DNA of 64,000 bases from Gammaproteobacteria bacterium (lineage in GTDB: Bacteria; Pseudomonadota; Gammaproteobacteria; Pseudomonadales; Pseudohongiellaceae). The position numbers and the translations under genes were made by a program. The DNA is taken from the NCBI GenBank assembly GCA_002706685.1, contig PALV01000011.1, positions 1 to 64,000 on the forward strand, in the 5' to 3' direction. Under the pieces are notes generated by a model. That model did not search any database. It had not been told where the DNA came from and saw nothing but the letters and a program-made list of their open reading frames with translations. Numbering within the stretch: position 1 is the stretch's first letter; every line of letters starts with the position of its first letter. Below are positions 46,727 to 56,398 of the stretch, in pieces.

Positions 46727-48142
46727 ATGGACAGAACGGTGATTAAGACATTGACGACGCTGGCAGCGGCAGCATTGATTCTGAGCGCCTGCGAAACCAC
46801 GCAGCAGACCCAGTCGAGCATGCCGCAGATGCCCTCGATGCCATCGAGCAGCTCTTCCATGCCTTCTTCCAGTAGTTCCAGCGGTTCAAGCGGTTCCAGT
46901 GGGCCCTCGATGCCTTCTTCAGGAGGTTCCAGCGGTTCCAGCAGTGCCTCGATGCCTTCGGGTGGCTCCAGTGGTTCCAGCGGATCTTCCATGCCCTCAA
47001 TGCCGTCAGGCGGCGCCAGCGGCGGTGGCAGTGCCTCAATGCCCTCGGGCACAGCTGGAACATCAGGTGCTTCGTCGTCCTCCGGCTTGCCTGATTTTTC
47101 CAGCGGACGCCGCCCGGCATCGTCAGGCGGCAGTTTTCCCGGCGGACAGACAGCCGGTGGGGGTCAGGCCAGTGCCGGCGGCCAGGCAGGTTCAAGTCAG
47201 GGCGGGTCCTCCGGTCAGGGCAGTGGCCAGGGCGGCAGCGGGCCAACCTTTCAGGTAGGTACCAGTGGTATGGGTTTTCCTGACGTAATTGGTGGTTCCA
47301 TGCCGGGCGGTGGCAGCAGCGCTGGCGGCAGCATGCCCGGTACAGGCTCCATGCCGGGTGCAGGCAGTATGCCCGGTTCAGGTTCAATGCCAGGTTCCGG
47401 CACCATGCCGGGTTCGGGGTCCATGCCAGGTGGAGTTGCAGGATCAGGCAGTAGCGGCACCAGTGGTGGCATGGGTACAGGTACCATTGCCGGCGGTGGC
47501 ACCGTCAGTCGCGCTGGTTCGGGGACCGGCGCGGGCACTGTTAGTGGCACCGGACAGGGTGCAGGCACCGGCAGCAACCCGGCTTACGGGGGTGGCACCG
47601 GCAGTTATGGCAGTGGCTCGGGAGGCTATGGCAGCGGCACAATGACTGCCAGTGAGCGAGTCGCAGTGCTCGACGGTCAGCTGGGCAGCGCCTACGAAGA
47701 TTTTGACGGCATGATTCTGGCTGAGCGCGGGCGCGCTCAAAGACAAAGCAACGAAGCAGGCACTGATCCTGCCGGCCTGTATGACGAAGGTGGGCAGGGC
47801 GCTGGCGGCGGTTCGCAGACTGGGCCTGGTGGCGGGGGACTGCCAGGTGTGGTTGCAGCCGGGCAAGGCAGCATCACAGAGGGACAGGGTGGTGTGATCG
47901 CCTCGAATGGCGGCGGTCAGGGTCCGCAGTCGGGAGGCTCAGGCGGATCGGTTGGTGGTCTGAACGGTGGCAGTGCGGGGGAGCAGGGTGAATACCCAAT
48001 TCCTGACGACATACCCCCCACCGACCGTGGCGACGATGTGGTCGCGCGTCAGATTCGCGAGGCCGCGATGCGGGAGCCCGATCCGGAATTGCGCGAGGCG
48101 TTGTGGGATGAATATCGCCGCTACACAGGTATCGGCGAATAA
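46727..48142 (+). CDS. Ser/Gly/Met-Pro repeat lipoprotein
   Basis: A 471-aa low-complexity protein with a lipobox LILSACE (about 17-23). Residues about 30-110 are built from SMPS and SGSSGSS units; about 190-235 from GSMPG units; about 240-310 from Gly/Thr/Tyr units. The last 160 residues are less repetitive and end in a charged, probably folded segment ([36 protein letters not shown]). Likely an extended surface or periplasmic tether between membranes. The repeats probably vary in length between strains. Confidence 0.75.
   Translation: MDRTVIKTLTTLAAAALILSACETTQQTQSSMPQMPSMPSSSSSMPSSSSSSGSSGSSGPSMPSSGGSSGSSSASMPSGGSSGSSGSSMPSMPSGGASGGGSASMPSGTAGTSGASSSSGLPDFSSGRRPASSGGSFPGGQTAGGGQASAGGQAGSSQGGSSGQGSGQGGSGPTFQVGTSGMGFPDVIGGSMPGGGSSAGGSMPGTGSMPGAGSMPGSGSMPGSGTMPGSGSMPGGVAGSGSSGTSGGMGTGTIAGGGTVSRAGSGTGAGTVSGTGQGAGTGSNPAYGGGTGSYGSGSGGYGSGTMTASERVAVLDGQLGSAYEDFDGMILAERGRAQRQSNEAGTDPAGLYDEGGQGAGGGSQTGPGGGGLPGVVAAGQGSITEGQGGVIASNGGGQGPQSGGSGGSVGGLNGGSAGEQGEYPIPDDIPPTDRGDDVVARQIREAAMREPDPELREALWDEYRRYTGIGE
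46815..47430 (+). repeat. Coding low-complexity repeats (SMP and GSMPG units)
   Basis: The DNA repeats short motifs such as ATGCC(C/T)TC and GGTTCCAG(C/T)GG at 46815-47060, and ATGCC(G/A)GG(T/C) every 12-18 bp at 47298-47430. Codons vary synonymously between units, so the protein pattern seems selected, not just recently slipped DNA. Confidence 0.7.
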
Positions 48143-48159
48143 GGGGAGAGGTAACAGCA

Positions 48160-49341
48160 ATGCGAGCACTGAAGTCCGTTATGGCGCTTGGCGCAGTCAT
48201 GATGCTGGCGCTAACTGGTTGTGCAACCACATCAGTCAAATCCACTGAATTTGTACCGATTGAGCAGGGCGTGCTGCCCGCCGACGACAACCTGATCATG
48301 GATGTCGCTGTCAGGGTTTTCGACCCGGGTATCGATGAAGTGGAAGAAGATGAGCTCGACCGGACCAACTTTGAGATCCGCCGTGCCGAATCACGTTATG
48401 CGCCGTATTTGATGGCTGAGACACTGCAGCGCTCCGGCAACTGGGGCGTAGTGCGTGTTGTGCCCACTGAGCGCAGCGTCACGGATGTCATTGTCGAGGG
48501 CCAGCTGTTGCTGTCTAACGGCGAAGGCATGATCATTGATGTCACGGTGACAGATGCGACCGGCCGGCAGTGGTACAGCCGTGAGTACGAAGAGCACATC
48601 AGCCAGTACAACTACGATCCCACGCAGCGGCAGTCACATGACCCCTTCCAGGTGATTTACAACACCATCGCCAATGACATGCTCGAGTTCCGGCGCCAGA
48701 ACCTGAGTGCCGAGGAAATTCGCAATATTCGCACAGTGGCCGAGTTGAAGTTTGCCGCCGAGTTTGCTCCCGAGATCTACGGTGACTATCTGGCGACTGA
48801 TGAGCGCGGCATCACGCGTCCGGTCCGGCTGCCAGCCGACAATGACCCAAACATGGCGCGTATCCGTGACATCCGTGAGCGGGACAATCTCTTTGTTGAC
48901 ACAATACAGGACTACTATGCCACGTACGTGCGCGAAATGCGTGGCCCCTACGATGCCTGGCGTGAAGTCAGCTACCGGGAAACGCTGGCGCTGGAAGAAA
49001 CCGAACGCTCTGCACGACGTCGCTTCCTGCTGGGTGCCGCTGCCATAGCCGGTGGTATCGCAGGAGTCAGCCAGAACAGCGCTGCGGCCCAGACAGCCGG
49101 CATTGTTGGTGTGGGTGCCGGTGCCTATCTGGTTCGCAGTGGATTTGATCGCTCAGCCGAGGCAAGCATGCACATCGCGGCCTTGCAGGAGATTGGTGAA
49201 TCGCTGCAGAATGAAGTGGCACCGAAGGTGATCGAACTGGACGACCGCACTGTGATGCTGAATGGCACTGTTGAAGAGCAATATGAACAGTGGCAGGACA
49301 TCCTGATGGAGATTTATCGAACGGAGACAGGCGGGATCTAA
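48160..49341 (+). CDS. Lipoprotein of the envelope operon, unknown family
   Basis: A 393-aa protein with lipobox LALTGCATT (about 16-24). The first half (about 40-180) has a mixed alpha/beta look (LIMDVAVRVFDPG; SVTDVIVEGQLLLSNGEG) and the second half is helical with a small hydrophobic Gly/Ala segment (about 290-320). Possibly an outer-membrane partner of the inner-membrane proteins encoded downstream. Good ribosome-binding site GGAGAGG; the stop overlaps the next start by one base (TAATG). Confidence 0.75.
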   Translation: MRALKSVMALGAVMMLALTGCATTSVKSTEFVPIEQGVLPADDNLIMDVAVRVFDPGIDEVEEDELDRTNFEIRRAESRYAPYLMAETLQRSGNWGVVRVVPTERSVTDVIVEGQLLLSNGEGMIIDVTVTDATGRQWYSREYEEHISQYNYDPTQRQSHDPFQVIYNTIANDMLEFRRQNLSAEEIRNIRTVAELKFAAEFAPEIYGDYLATDERGITRPVRLPADNDPNMARIRDIRERDNLFVDTIQDYYATYVREMRGPYDAWREVSYRETLALEETERSARRRFLLGAAAIAGGIAGVSQNSAAAQTAGIVGVGAGAYLVRSGFDRSAEASMHIAALQEIGESLQNEVAPKVIELDDRTVMLNGTVEEQYEQWQDILMEIYRTETGGI

Positions 49342-50828
49342 TGGCAGTAACGAACAAGGATAGAATTTCCCCTTGGGTGTGGGTCGCTCTTGCAGTCCTG
49401 TTCCTCCTGGCACTTGCCGTTATTTTTGTCCTGCCCAGAGTTGTCGAACAGTACGAGCTTCCGCTGACCGCGCGAGTGGAGCAGACGGCCGCTCCTGTGC
49501 CCGCCAATGCCCCGACACGACCTGCCGTCACCAATGTTTCCCCGTTCGAGGAAGCGCAGCTGGCGCGACAGCGCCGCGAAGCGCAGGACATTCTGGCTGA
49601 ATTACTGCGGAAACAATCCGAACTCGAAATGCTGGGCGTCGAACAATGGGCGCCGGACCGCTTTGCATCCGCTCTGGCAACGGCTCAGGAAGGCGATACT
49701 TTCTACCGAAACGGCGAGTTTGATGCGGCGACCCAGGCGTATCAGCAGGGTGATCAGTCGCTGGATGTGCTGCTGGAACAGGTCGATGATGAGTTCGAGC
49801 GAGCGATGGAAGCCGGCAATGCTGCGCTGGCCGCCGTTGATTCAGGCACTGCCCGCGAACAATTCACCCTGGCCGCAACCCTGGATCCGACCAGTGAAGA
49901 AGCTGACCAGGGCCTGCGTCGTGCTGAAACGCTGGATGAAGTCCGTGGCCTGCTGGACCAGGGAATTGCCCTGCAGCAACAGGGTGATCTGACAGGTGCT
50001 CAGAATCTGTTTGAACAGGCTATCGCGCTGGACCCGCTGCATCAGGAGGCAGACAGTCTGTTGGCAGACAACCAGCAGCGCCAGACGGATGCCCGCTTTA
50101 CGGCCATCATGTCAGAAGGTTTTGCCCATCTTGAGAACGACGAAGCCGATGCCGCGATCGCGGCCTTTGAGCGTGCCCTGCAGGTCAGGCCCGGATCAGA
50201 ACAGGCCGCCGAAGCCATTCGCCAGACTCGTGAAGAATTGACACTGGATTCAATTGCGCAACTGCGCAGCCGGGCCGAAACTGCCGAAGAGAATGAACAA
50301 TGGCAGCAGGCCATTGACCTTTACACACAGGCGCTGGCACTGGATGCCAACCTGGTGTTCGCCACCGAAGGCAAGGATTATTCAGAGCGCCGTCTGCAAC
50401 TTGATGTGCTGCTGCAGACGAACCTGGACGAACCACTGCGTCTTTCCGATCCGGCAGCGCACCAGGAAGCAATAGATGTGTATCGCATTGCATCCGAATT
50501 GGCCACTGATCTGCGCGCCGACGGCGTTGATCCTGGTGAGCGCCTGGAGGCACAGATTGAGCAGACCGGCCGGCTACTCGACATGATGCAGGAGCAGCAT
50601 CCGGTCACTCTGGTGTCGGACAATGCGACCGCTGTGACGATCTACCAGATTGGCGAGCTCGGTACATTTCAACAGACTTCGGTAATGCTTCGCCCGGGCC
50701 GCTATGTGGCTGTGGGTACCCGCCCCGGATACCGTGATGTCAGACAGGAATTTGTTGTAGGATTTGGACAGGCACCTGGCACGGTCACCGTCAATATTCA
50801 GTGCAACGAGCAGGTCGCAGGCACTTAG
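49341..50828 (+). CDS. Membrane-anchored TPR protein
   Basis: A 495-aa protein with one N-terminal transmembrane helix (about 10-31; VWVALAVLFLLALAVIFVLP), then several tetratricopeptide-like units (about 95-360; examples DEFERAMEAGNAALAAVDSGTAREQF, LLDQGIALQQQGDLTGAQNLFEQAI, FERALQVRPGSEQ). The last 100 residues (SVMLRPGRYVAVGTRPGYRDV) look like a PEGA-type beta unit. Topology should be N-in, repeats in the periplasm. Probably a scaffold of the machine encoded around it. Confidence 0.82.
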   Translation: MAVTNKDRISPWVWVALAVLFLLALAVIFVLPRVVEQYELPLTARVEQTAAPVPANAPTRPAVTNVSPFEEAQLARQRREAQDILAELLRKQSELEMLGVEQWAPDRFASALATAQEGDTFYRNGEFDAATQAYQQGDQSLDVLLEQVDDEFERAMEAGNAALAAVDSGTAREQFTLAATLDPTSEEADQGLRRAETLDEVRGLLDQGIALQQQGDLTGAQNLFEQAIALDPLHQEADSLLADNQQRQTDARFTAIMSEGFAHLENDEADAAIAAFERALQVRPGSEQAAEAIRQTREELTLDSIAQLRSRAETAEENEQWQQAIDLYTQALALDANLVFATEGKDYSERRLQLDVLLQTNLDEPLRLSDPAAHQEAIDVYRIASELATDLRADGVDPGERLEAQIEQTGRLLDMMQEQHPVTLVSDNATAVTIYQIGELGTFQQTSVMLRPGRYVAVGTRPGYRDVRQEFVVGFGQAPGTVTVNIQCNEQVAGT

Positions 50829-50842
50829 CGAGCGTTAACTTC

Positions 50843-52939
50843 ATGCAGGATTCGCGCAATACCCCTGATCACGATGATGATATCGATATCATCACTCCGG
50901 TCGATTTTACACCGCCGCCCGCTGCCGGGCGCCGTATTGGGTTGCGCTTGCGCTGGTATCACGTGGCACTCATGGTGGCCCTGCTGATGGTGGCTGGTGC
51001 GGCCTGGTTCGTGCTCACGGCACGTTCCGTCTTCATCGATACAACGCCGCCCATGGCAAGTGTAGAGATTACTGAAGGTTTCGCTTTACGAGTCGGACCC
51101 CGTTACCTGATGCTGCCAGGCGATTACGGTGTGACCCTGAGCGCCCCTGGTTACCATACCAGCGACACCAGTGTGACAGTCGGTGAGCAGCAGGCACAGA
51201 CACATCCCTTCGAGCTGCAGCCCATGCACGGCTTCGTCAGCATCAGTGTCAACGGAGAACAGCAGCAGCCACTGCCGGGTGCGCGAGTGACACTGGACGG
51301 TGTCGATATCGGTGAGACTCCGTTGGTCAACGTAGAGATCGAGCCAGGCGAGTATCAATTGCAGATCCGCATGGATCGCTACCTTCCCTACGATCAGCCC
51401 CTTCAGGTCACCGGGCGCCTGGTGGAACAGTCACTGACTCCGACGCTCGACCCGGCATGGGCCAGTGTCAGCTTTAATACCACGCCAGCCGGTGCGGACA
51501 TCATTGCCAATGGTGAGCTGCTGGGTGTTACACCCGCTACCATAGATCTTCTGCAGGGTGTTTATGACGTAACGCTGAAGCGTGCCGGCTTCAAGGCCTG
51601 GCAGGACAATCTGCAGGTCAGTCCCGGCGAGGATGTTGCCCTCCCCGATGTAGCGCTGGAAGCCGCTGATGGACTGGTATTCATTCGCTCGGAGCCAGGC
51701 AATGCCAATGTCACGATCAATGGGGAGTATCGCGGGCAGACGCCACTGGAAGTCTCTTTGCCGCCAGGTGAGACACATGAGGTCCGGCTGTTCCGGACCG
51801 GGTTTGAGACGGCCATTCGCCGTGTCACAACCAGCGCGGAACAGGAAAGCGATATCACCATTGCGCTGGATCCGGTAACCAGTCTGGTAAGAATCATCGC
51901 CCAGCCTGCTGATGCCGAACTGTATGTGGATGGTGAATATCGGGGCAGTGCCAATCAGACAGTCGAACTGCTCGCCGCCAGTCAGCGAATCGAAATTCGT
52001 AAAGAAGGCTATGTCGCCTACACCAGCAATTTCACCTCGCGTCCCGGTCTGGATCAGGAAATTCGCGTCCAGCTGAAAACCGAAGAACAGGCCCGGCTGG
52101 AGTCAATCGAGCCCGTCATTACCACGGCCGCCGGACAGACCCTGGATCTGCATTACCCATCGCGATTCACGATGGGCGCTTCGCGCCGAGAGCCTGGCCG
52201 CCGGGCAAACGAAACCCTGCGCGATGTTATTCTGGAAAAACCTTTTTATCTGTCCCGTAATCTTGTCACCAACGAACAGTTCAAACAGTTCCGGCCAGAC
52301 CACTCTTCCGGTGTGATTCAGGGTCAGTCACTGGATCTGCCACGTCAGCCGGTTGTGCAGGTCACCTGGCAGGATGCGGCTCTGTACAGCAACTGGCTGA
52401 GCGAACGTGAAGGGCTGGAGCCGTTCTACACCGTAGTGGACGGTCAGGTAACGGGCTTCAATCCGCAGTCCACCGGATATCGCCTGCCTACCGAAGCTGA
52501 GTGGGAATGGGCATCTCGCACGGACGAGCAGGGCAACAGTTTCCGATTCCCATGGGGAGATGCATGGCCGCCCAGCGAACAGATCGGTAACTTTGCTGAT
52601 GAATCGACCAGCGCTTTCCTGGGCCAGTATCTGCGCGGCTATAACGACAGCTATCTGGCTTCTTCCAATGTGGGTTCTTTCCCGGCCAATGCGCGTGGCC
52701 TGTATGATATGGGTGGCAACGTGTCCGAATGGATGCACGATGTATATGGGGCGGTCAGTGGACTCAGCTCTCAGGTTGACGTTGATCCACTGGGGCCTGA
52801 GGAAGGCCGCTACCGCACCATCAAAGGCTCAAGCTGGATGCACGGCTCCGTCGTGGAGCTGAGGGCGTCGTATCGCGATTTTGGTGAACAGGCTCGCAAT
52901 GATCTTGGCTTCCGGGTGGCGAGGTATCTGGGCGAATGA
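50843..52939 (+). CDS. Membrane-anchored PEGA-repeat protein with an FGE-sulfatase-like domain lacking catalytic cysteines
   Basis: A 698-aa protein: cytoplasmic acidic N-terminus, one transmembrane helix (about 38-60), four PEGA-like units in the periplasm (about 135-205, 210-280, 285-355, 360-425; e.g. GVDIGETPLVNVEIEPGEYQL, GEYRGQTPLEVSLPPGE), then a formylglycine-generating-enzyme fold (about 440-698; FTMGASRREPGRRANE, YRLPTEAEWEWASR, GLYDMGGNVSEWM, NDLGFRVARYL). The fold normally uses Cys residues near GFRC; no Cys is seen anywhere here, so it probably binds, not oxidises. ATG start chosen over a frame 14 codons longer. Confidence 0.85.
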   Translation: MQDSRNTPDHDDDIDIITPVDFTPPPAAGRRIGLRLRWYHVALMVALLMVAGAAWFVLTARSVFIDTTPPMASVEITEGFALRVGPRYLMLPGDYGVTLSAPGYHTSDTSVTVGEQQAQTHPFELQPMHGFVSISVNGEQQQPLPGARVTLDGVDIGETPLVNVEIEPGEYQLQIRMDRYLPYDQPLQVTGRLVEQSLTPTLDPAWASVSFNTTPAGADIIANGELLGVTPATIDLLQGVYDVTLKRAGFKAWQDNLQVSPGEDVALPDVALEAADGLVFIRSEPGNANVTINGEYRGQTPLEVSLPPGETHEVRLFRTGFETAIRRVTTSAEQESDITIALDPVTSLVRIIAQPADAELYVDGEYRGSANQTVELLAASQRIEIRKEGYVAYTSNFTSRPGLDQEIRVQLKTEEQARLESIEPVITTAAGQTLDLHYPSRFTMGASRREPGRRANETLRDVILEKPFYLSRNLVTNEQFKQFRPDHSSGVIQGQSLDLPRQPVVQVTWQDAALYSNWLSEREGLEPFYTVVDGQVTGFNPQSTGYRLPTEAEWEWASRTDEQGNSFRFPWGDAWPPSEQIGNFADESTSAFLGQYLRGYNDSYLASSNVGSFPANARGLYDMGGNVSEWMHDVYGAVSGLSSQVDVDPLGPEEGRYRTIKGSSWMHGSVVELRASYRDFGEQARNDLGFRVARYLGE

Positions 52940-53229
52940 ACACAATCTACACCGGTCTTAAATCCCTGATTGCGCTGGCCTGCTTCTGCCTGGTGCTGGT
53001 CACGGCAGTTTATGCCCAGCAGCCTGCGCAGCAGGAGGATGTTCAGGATGATTCTCAGGCCTCGCAGCAGGGTTCAAGCGACGGGGATGCCGCCGATGAA
53101 CCGAACGCCGAGATGCCGGACATCGATAGCCAGCCAATAGAACCGGCAGAGGGCGACGGGCCAGGACGCTTTATTCCCTCCGAACAGATTTCTCAGGACC
53201 TGGGCGTCTCGTTTCCGGTCGACATTTAA
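52936..53229 (+). CDS. Small secreted acidic protein
   Basis: A 97-aa protein with a signal peptide (about 1-29, ending VYAQ) and a mature part rich in Gln, Asp, Glu and Ser, closing with GRFIPSEQISQDLGVSFPVDI. Start overlaps the previous stop (ATGA). Unknown function; the conserved-looking C-terminus could dock on another component, as small partners of proton-channel systems do. Confidence 0.7.
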   Translation: MNTIYTGLKSLIALACFCLVLVTAVYAQQPAQQEDVQDDSQASQQGSSDGDAADEPNAEMPDIDSQPIEPAEGDGPGRFIPSEQISQDLGVSFPVDI

Positions 53230-53248
53230 CTGACTGCAGGATTGCTGA

Positions 53249-54097
53249 ATGAAACAAAAATACCTGTCTGAAATTATCTACCAGATCTTTGCCCTGATCA
53301 TTGTGGTGATCGTTGTGCATGCCGTCTATGTGGCGGTCATCAGACCCAACGCTGACATCATTCAGCAGCAGCAGACCATGATGCAGGAGGCCGACGAGGA
53401 CTACGTGCCTGAGCGGTCTTTGTATATTGTTCTGCGCGATTTTGAACAGGAAACCTGTATTATCCTGTTCCTCTGGGCCCTGTCCATTGTGGGCATGAAA
53501 ATGGTTCGCACCATGCGGGAAAGAGCCCTGCTGGATCGCGAGATGCTACAGGTCAGTGACGGGACAAGTATCCTTCCCGAGGACGCGCGACAGTATGCGC
53601 GACCTGTTCAGGCGCTACCGGACAGAGAAAAGGGATACCTGCTACCCAGGGCTTTGCTGGCGGGCCTGCACCGCTTCGGCACAACGCGCAATGTCCAGGA
53701 TGTTTCAGCAACCATTCGAGATGTCTGTGACAGCGAGGCTGAGCGACTGGAAAGTGAACTGGCCATCGTGCGCTACATTGCCTGGGCCATCCCCTCCATC
53801 GGCTTCCTCGGAACGGTGCGTGGCATCGGTACTGCACTGGGTCAGGCACACCAGGCCGTTAGTGGCGATATCCTGGGTGTTACTGTCAGCCTGGGTGTGG
53901 CGTTTAACTCCACCTTCGTTGCACTGGTGACCAGCATCATGTTGATGTTTGTACTGCACCAGTTGTCGCTGATCCAGGATCGTCTGGTGCTCGACACGCA
54001 AACCTATTGCGACAATCATCTGATCAACTACCTGCAAGTACCGGGTCGCAATAACAGCCGACCACTTGCTGGTGATGAAGTGCTGGAGCCTGCATGA
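53249..54097 (+). CDS. MotA/TolQ/ExbB-family proton channel subunit
   Basis: A 282-aa inner-membrane protein with four helices (about 9-32, 68-87, 177-198, 207-238). WAIPSIGFLGTVRGIGTALG (about 179-198) and GVAFNSTFVALVTSIMLM (about 217-234) match the conserved TM3-TM4 of TolQ/ExbB/MotA, with the channel-lining Thr/Ser. An ExbD or MotB gene is absent; the two VWA proteins downstream probably provide the matching helix with its Asp. AGGA lies 7 nt before the ATG. Confidence 0.88.
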   Translation: MKQKYLSEIIYQIFALIIVVIVVHAVYVAVIRPNADIIQQQQTMMQEADEDYVPERSLYIVLRDFEQETCIILFLWALSIVGMKMVRTMRERALLDREMLQVSDGTSILPEDARQYARPVQALPDREKGYLLPRALLAGLHRFGTTRNVQDVSATIRDVCDSEAERLESELAIVRYIAWAIPSIGFLGTVRGIGTALGQAHQAVSGDILGVTVSLGVAFNSTFVALVTSIMLMFVLHQLSLIQDRLVLDTQTYCDNHLINYLQVPGRNNSRPLAGDEVLEPA

Positions 54098-55311
54098 GTG
54101 CAATTCTGGAGCTGAATGACCAGGCGCTGAACCTGTACCGCGATGGCCAGCTGGTGGCCAGCAGTCCGGGTTATGCGTTGGTACATGGCAAAGTTCCAGT
54201 ATTCGGTGATGAGGCAGCTGCCAAAAGCCGTCTACACCCCGTCAACAGTTACAATGAGTTCTGGCATCGGCTGGGCATGGATCCGCTGCCACGGCAGATC
54301 GCCAACTTCCGGCACCATGCAGACATGGCTTATGCCCATCTGATGCACCTGTCGGAACTGAGTGCTTATCAGGGCGAGCTGGTTATCGCAGTGCCGGGCA
54401 GCTTCTCACGCGAGCAGCTGGCGGTGTTATCCGGAATCGCCCAGCAAAGTCCGTTTGTCCCTAAGGCAATGGTAGACACCGCCATTGTGGCGGCTACCGC
54501 AGCGCCGACTGACAGTGAACAGCTGGCCTTTATTGACCTGCAACTGCACCAGGCCACGATTACTGTGATTCGTAACAACAATGGTCGCTTGCAGCGTGAG
54601 CAGGTGCTTCGCGTGCAAGGCGGAAGCTGGCACGGCATGGCCAACTCTCTGGTGCAGACAGTCAACGACGCATTTATTGAGCAGTGCCGATTCAATCCGC
54701 AACACAGCGCTCAATGGGAGCAGCAGCTGTACAACGAAGTGCCGGACTGGCTGCGCGCCATTAATTCCGCAACACCGGAAATATCCATCGAAATAGAGAC
54801 CGACCAGGCACGTCACAAAGCAACGGTACAGACGGCAGATATACTGGGTGACCTGCAGATGATGCAGTCGCGCATTGAGCAGCAGCTCGCTGGACTTGCG
54901 TCGAGCCTCGGCGGATCACTGCCAGTCCTGTTGTCATCGCGTGCAGCGTTGATGCCGGGGCTCAAGTCAACACTTCAGGCCGGCGGATATTTGGCCGCCA
55001 CTGCAGTCGTCAGCGGCGAGCAGCTTGCCGAGGCAGCCTTGCGTCTGGCAGCCAACGCACCCGGAGGACAATCGGCCGTACCTTTCATTCAGAGTGCACG
55101 GCGACAGCAGGCAGCTCCCGAAAATACGGCCACCCACAGACACGAACCAGCCACGCATGTATTGCTCGATGGCCTGGCGTGGCCGCTGTCGCATCAGACC
55201 TGGATTGCCGCCGCTGAAGTTCCGGCAATCGTCGCAGACAACCCACCGGGCACAGTGCTGGAGAGGGCCGGCAAGCGCCTGCAGTTAATCAGGGTGCAAC
55301 ATGGCGGGTAA
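54094..55311 (+). CDS. Hsp70/actin-fold-like protein
   Basis: A 405-aa protein without signal or membrane helix. The layout recalls the Hsp70 nucleotide-binding domain: GELVIAVPGSFSREQLAVLSGIAQQSPF (about 90-117), AFIDLQLHQATITVI (about 146-160, phosphate-2-like) and LASSLGGSLPVLLSSRAALMPGLKSTLQ (about 268-295). Several canonical ATP residues are not evident, so nucleotide use is uncertain. It starts within the channel gene stop (ATGA) and overlaps the first VWA gene by 11 nt. A cytoplasmic assembly or regulatory factor is inferred. Confidence 0.72.
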   Translation: MSAILELNDQALNLYRDGQLVASSPGYALVHGKVPVFGDEAAAKSRLHPVNSYNEFWHRLGMDPLPRQIANFRHHADMAYAHLMHLSELSAYQGELVIAVPGSFSREQLAVLSGIAQQSPFVPKAMVDTAIVAATAAPTDSEQLAFIDLQLHQATITVIRNNNGRLQREQVLRVQGGSWHGMANSLVQTVNDAFIEQCRFNPQHSAQWEQQLYNEVPDWLRAINSATPEISIEIETDQARHKATVQTADILGDLQMMQSRIEQQLAGLASSLGGSLPVLLSSRAALMPGLKSTLQAGGYLAATAVVSGEQLAEAALRLAANAPGGQSAVPFIQSARRQQAAPENTATHRHEPATHVLLDGLAWPLSHQTWIAAAEVPAIVADNPPGTVLERAGKRLQLIRVQHGG

Positions 55312-56398
55312 AAAAAAACGCGGCTCATTCAACCCCCTAAGCCTTGCCTTTCTGGATGTGATGTCCTGTGGCTTCGGGGCCGTCGTTTTGCTGTTTCTTA
55401 TTCTTGACCATACCGCCACCGAGGCGCGCAACGAGGCAGACCCCAATCTGACGGCAGAAGTGAATCTGCTTGAAGACGAAATCGTGGAAGGCCAGGAAAA
55501 CCTGTTCCAGATTCGCAACACTCTGGATCGCGTCAGCCTGGAAGTGGTTGAAGCACAGGGTCTGGCGGACCGGATTCAAAGTGAGATTGATGACTTTCTG
55601 GCGCAACTGGCTGCGCTGGAAGGAGACTCGATGGCCACCGAGGAAAGCGTGGAAGACCTGCGCGCAGATATTCAGGCCCTTGAGGAAGAATTGTTGCGGC
55701 TGCAGTCGACGGCCGAAGCCGAACGGGGACAGAGCAACCGCCAGTTTCTTGGAGACGGCGATCGTCAGTATCTATCGGGGATGTTGCTGGGGGGCAATCG
55801 TATTCTGATTCTGCTGGACACTTCAGCCAGCATGCTGGATGAAACTCTGGTCAATGTGATTCGCACCCGCAACATGTCGGATACTGTGAAAAAGCAGACA
55901 GCGAAGTGGCGCCGCGCTACGCGAATCGTCGAGTGGATCAGCGCCCAGTTGCCGGTAATCAGCCAGTATCAGGTGCTGGCATTTAACGAAACCGTGCAGC
56001 CGGCCTTGCCCGGCAGCGAGAACATGTGGCTTGAAGTAGCCGATCAGGACCAGCTCAATGAGGTGGTACGCCAGGTGCAGGAACTGGTTCCCGAGGGGGG
56101 CAATAACCTGCAGGCAGCGTTTCAGGCGGTCGCCAGCATGAACCCGTTGCCCGACAATATTTATCTGATTACCGACAGTCTGCCCACGCGCAACAATCGT
56201 GAACCGCGCGGAAGCACCATTTCGGCGCGCGACCGGCTTAATCTGTACGCCGAGGCAATTGAAAGTTTACCCCGGAATATCCCGGTCAATACTATATTGC
56301 TGCCGATGGAAGGTGATCCAGCCTCAGCGGCCGCATTCTGGCAGCTCGCTCATTTGACGAGCGGATCATTCATCACACCGGCGCGGGACTGGCCATGA
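55301..56398 (+). CDS. ExbD-like helix plus coiled coil plus VWA domain, first paralogue
   Basis: A 365-aa protein. Positively charged N-terminus (MAGKKKRG), one transmembrane helix (about 13-36; LAFLDVMSCGFGAVVLLFLI) with Asp in the place of the proton-path Asp of ExbD, a long coiled coil (about 48-150), then a von Willebrand A domain (about 165-360) with MIDAS DTSAS (about 177-181). Charge rule gives N-in, VWA in the periplasm. It is paralogous to the next gene. Confidence 0.85.
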   Translation: MAGKKKRGSFNPLSLAFLDVMSCGFGAVVLLFLILDHTATEARNEADPNLTAEVNLLEDEIVEGQENLFQIRNTLDRVSLEVVEAQGLADRIQSEIDDFLAQLAALEGDSMATEESVEDLRADIQALEEELLRLQSTAEAERGQSNRQFLGDGDRQYLSGMLLGGNRILILLDTSASMLDETLVNVIRTRNMSDTVKKQTAKWRRATRIVEWISAQLPVISQYQVLAFNETVQPALPGSENMWLEVADQDQLNEVVRQVQELVPEGGNNLQAAFQAVASMNPLPDNIYLITDSLPTRNNREPRGSTISARDRLNLYAEAIESLPRNIPVNTILLPMEGDPASAAAFWQLAHLTSGSFITPARDWP

